Of a stretch of DNA of 6,636 nucleotides, positions 5,407 through 6,636 are shown piece after piece (position 1 is the stretch's first letter; every line of letters starts with the position of its first letter). This DNA is from Spirochaetaceae bacterium UBA1306. GTDB taxonomy: Bacteria > Spirochaetota > Spirochaetia > Treponematales > Rectinemataceae. The notes beneath the pieces are model-generated. The model saw only the letters and a list, made by a program, of their open reading frames with translations. It was not told the DNA's origin and ran no database searches. The translations under genes and the position numbers were made by a program. The stretch covers positions 1-6,636 of the forward strand of contig DBTW01000114.1 of NCBI GenBank assembly GCA_002307245.1. Reading direction: 5' to 3'.

Positions 5407-6636
5407 TCAGCAATCCTCGCTGCGCTCGATGCGCGCGCCGATCCCCCGCAGCCGCTCGCAGATATTCTCGTAGCCGCGCTCGATCTGGTAGACATTGTGT
5501 ATCGTGCTCGTCCCCTCGGCGCAGAGGGCGGCTATCACCATCGCCATGCCGGCGCGCACGTCGGGCGAGGTGAGGGAATCGGCGCGCAGGCGGGCGGGGC
5601 CTGAGACGACGGCGCGGTGCGGGTCGCAGAGGACGATCTTGGCGCCCATCCCGATGAGCTTGTCGACCCAGAACATGCGGGACTCGAACATCTTCTCGTG
5701 GATGAGGACGGTGCCCTCGGTCTGGGTGGCGACGACGGTCATGATCGAGGTGAGGTCGGGGGGGAAGCCGGGCCAGGGCGAGTCGTCGATCTTGGGTATC
5801 TGGCCGCCGAGGTCGGCGACGACCTTCATGGACTGGCCGGCGGGCACGAGGAGGACCCGGTCCTTGAGCTTCCAGGAGATGCCGAGGCGGGAGAAGGCGA
5901 CCTTGAGGGGACGCAGGTCCTCGGGCTCGACGCCCTCGATCTCGAGCTCGCCGTGCGTGACCGCGGTGAGGCCGATGAAGGAGCCGATCTCCATGTAATC
6001 CGGGCCGATGGAGAAGTCGGCGCCGCCGAGCGCCGTAACGCCCTCGATCCGGAGGACGTTCGAACCGATGCCCTCGATCCTCGCGCCCATCGCGACGAGG
6101 AGGCGGCAGAGGTCCTGGACGTGGGGCTCGCTGGCCGCGTTGCGGATGACGGTGCGGCCCTCTGCGAGGGAGGCGGCCATGACCGCGTTCTCGGTCCCGG
6201 TGACCGAGGCCTCGTCCAGGAAGATGTCGGCGCCGCGAAGCTTGTTGGCGACGAAGCTGAAGGCCCCGTCGATCTCGATGCGCGCGCCGAGCTCCTCGAG
6301 GGCGAGGACGTGGGTGTCTATGCGGCGGCGGCCGATGACGTCGCCGCCGGGGGGCGGGAGCTCGACCTTGCCGAAGCGGGCGAGGAGGGGGCCGGCGAAG
6401 AGGATGGAGGCGCGGACCTTGCGCGCCTCTTCCGCCGGCACGTCGGTGCGGGAGATGCCGCTCGGATCGATGCGCCAGGCGTTGGGGCCGGCGGCCTCGA
6501 CCGAGGCGCCCAGGTACTTGAGGACGTCGAGCATGACCTGGACATCCTCGATCCCGGGAATGTTGCGCAGGATCACGGCCTGGCCGGCCATGGCCGCCGC
6601 CGCGATGCAGGGGAGGGCCGAGTTCTTGTTGCCGCT
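5407..6636 (-). CDS. murA: MurA-family UDP-N-acetylglucosamine 1-carboxyvinyltransferase (N terminus outside window), Asp-loop variant
   Basis: The frame stays open to base 6636, so 409 residues are visible and about 18 N-terminal residues lie outside; the ATG at 6589-6591 is internal. The enzyme transfers enolpyruvate from PEP to UDP-GlcNAc, the first committed step of peptidoglycan synthesis, in the cytoplasm. Family residues (E. coli numbering) are visible: Lys22-Asn23 in SGNKNSALP, Arg91 in VRASI, Arg120 in GRRRID, Asp305 in FPPDL, Asp369/Arg371 in DVRAG and Arg397 in IERGYE. The position of catalytic-loop Cys115 (PGGC in most enzymes) is Asp, codon at 6340-6342. Cys-to-Asp is the natural change that makes MurA of Mycobacterium, Chlamydia and Borrelia insensitive to fosfomycin. 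The loop GRRRID also lacks the usual proline after Arg120, so this may be a separate MurA clade or paralogue. The family is certain; the exact symbol is likely. Confidence 0.9.
   Translation of the reverse strand, partial: SGNKNSALPCIAAAAMAGQAVILRNIPGIEDVQVMLDVLKYLGASVEAAGPNAWRIDPSGISRTDVPAEEARKVRASILFAGPLLARFGKVELPPPGGDVIGRRRIDTHVLALEELGARIEIDGAFSFVANKLRGADIFLDEASVTGTENAVMAASLAEGRTVIRNAASEPHVQDLCRLLVAMGARIEGIGSNVLRIEGVTALGGADFSIGPDYMEIGSFIGLTAVTHGELEIEGVEPEDLRPLKVAFSRLGISWKLKDRVLLVPAGQSMKVVADLGGQIPKIDDSPWPGFPPDLTSIMTVVATQTEGTVLIHEKMFESRMFWVDKLIGMGAKIVLCDPHRAVVSGPARLRADSLTSPDVRAGMAMVIAALCAEGTSTIHNVYQIERGYENICERLRGIGARIERSEDC

Noticed and set aside
4434..5495. 353-codon - strand frame covering djlA-like gene
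   Set aside because: No recognisable motif; the + strand frame encodes an HPD J domain and a DjlA-like membrane helix, and the - frame would also overlap murA's end.
6589..6591. ATG as the start of murA
   Set aside because: The frame continues upstream to the window edge and encodes the conserved SGNKNSALP segment with the active-site Lys-Asn, so the true start lies outside.

Overview
The window is G+C-rich (very roughly two thirds G+C by eye, strong C/G third-position preference) except for one sharp AT-rich island near 1590-1850. It looks like chromosomal DNA of a diderm bacterium. A high-G+C spirochaete (Spirochaetota) is my best guess. The reasons are a MurA-family enzyme with Asp in place of the catalytic-loop Cys, as reported for Borrelia, and an envelope gene set of PspA, a DjlA-type J protein and LptF/LptG-like membrane proteins. 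The taxonomic call is an inference; no rRNA or tRNA is present to test it.

Left block, 1-1589, all on +: the 3' end of a YbjN/Tir-chaperone-like protein, then pspA 12 bases later with a strong ribosome binding site, then a small regulator made of a degenerate response-regulator receiver and an OmpR/PhoB-type winged helix. A near-perfect intrinsic-terminator hairpin with a T tract lies inside the first 35 codons of the regulator gene.

Middle, about 1590-1902: an AT-rich gap (about 30% G+C over 1601-1820 by hand count) bracketed by two perfect 9-bp DnaA boxes in the same orientation. Each box is followed, at identical spacing, by a TGTGTG half-site. The left box supplies the stop codon of the regulator. 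This origin-like block, with no dnaA or dnaN beside it, is the most interesting feature of the window.

Right block, 1903-5405, on +: three overlapping, probably co-translated envelope genes. The first is a six-helix membrane protein. The second is a larger protein with the same three-helix / soluble domain / three-helix plan but with TPR-like helices in the soluble part. The third is a DjlA-like membrane-anchored J-domain co-chaperone. The first two resemble the LptF/LptG layout.

Right end, 5407-6636, on -: most of a MurA-family enolpyruvyl transferase, N terminus beyond the window. Its stop codon lies one base from the stop of the djlA-like gene. The overall theme is cell-envelope maintenance: membrane-damage response (PspA), probable envelope lipid transport (LptF/G-like), membrane co-chaperone (DjlA-like) and peptidoglycan precursor synthesis (MurA).
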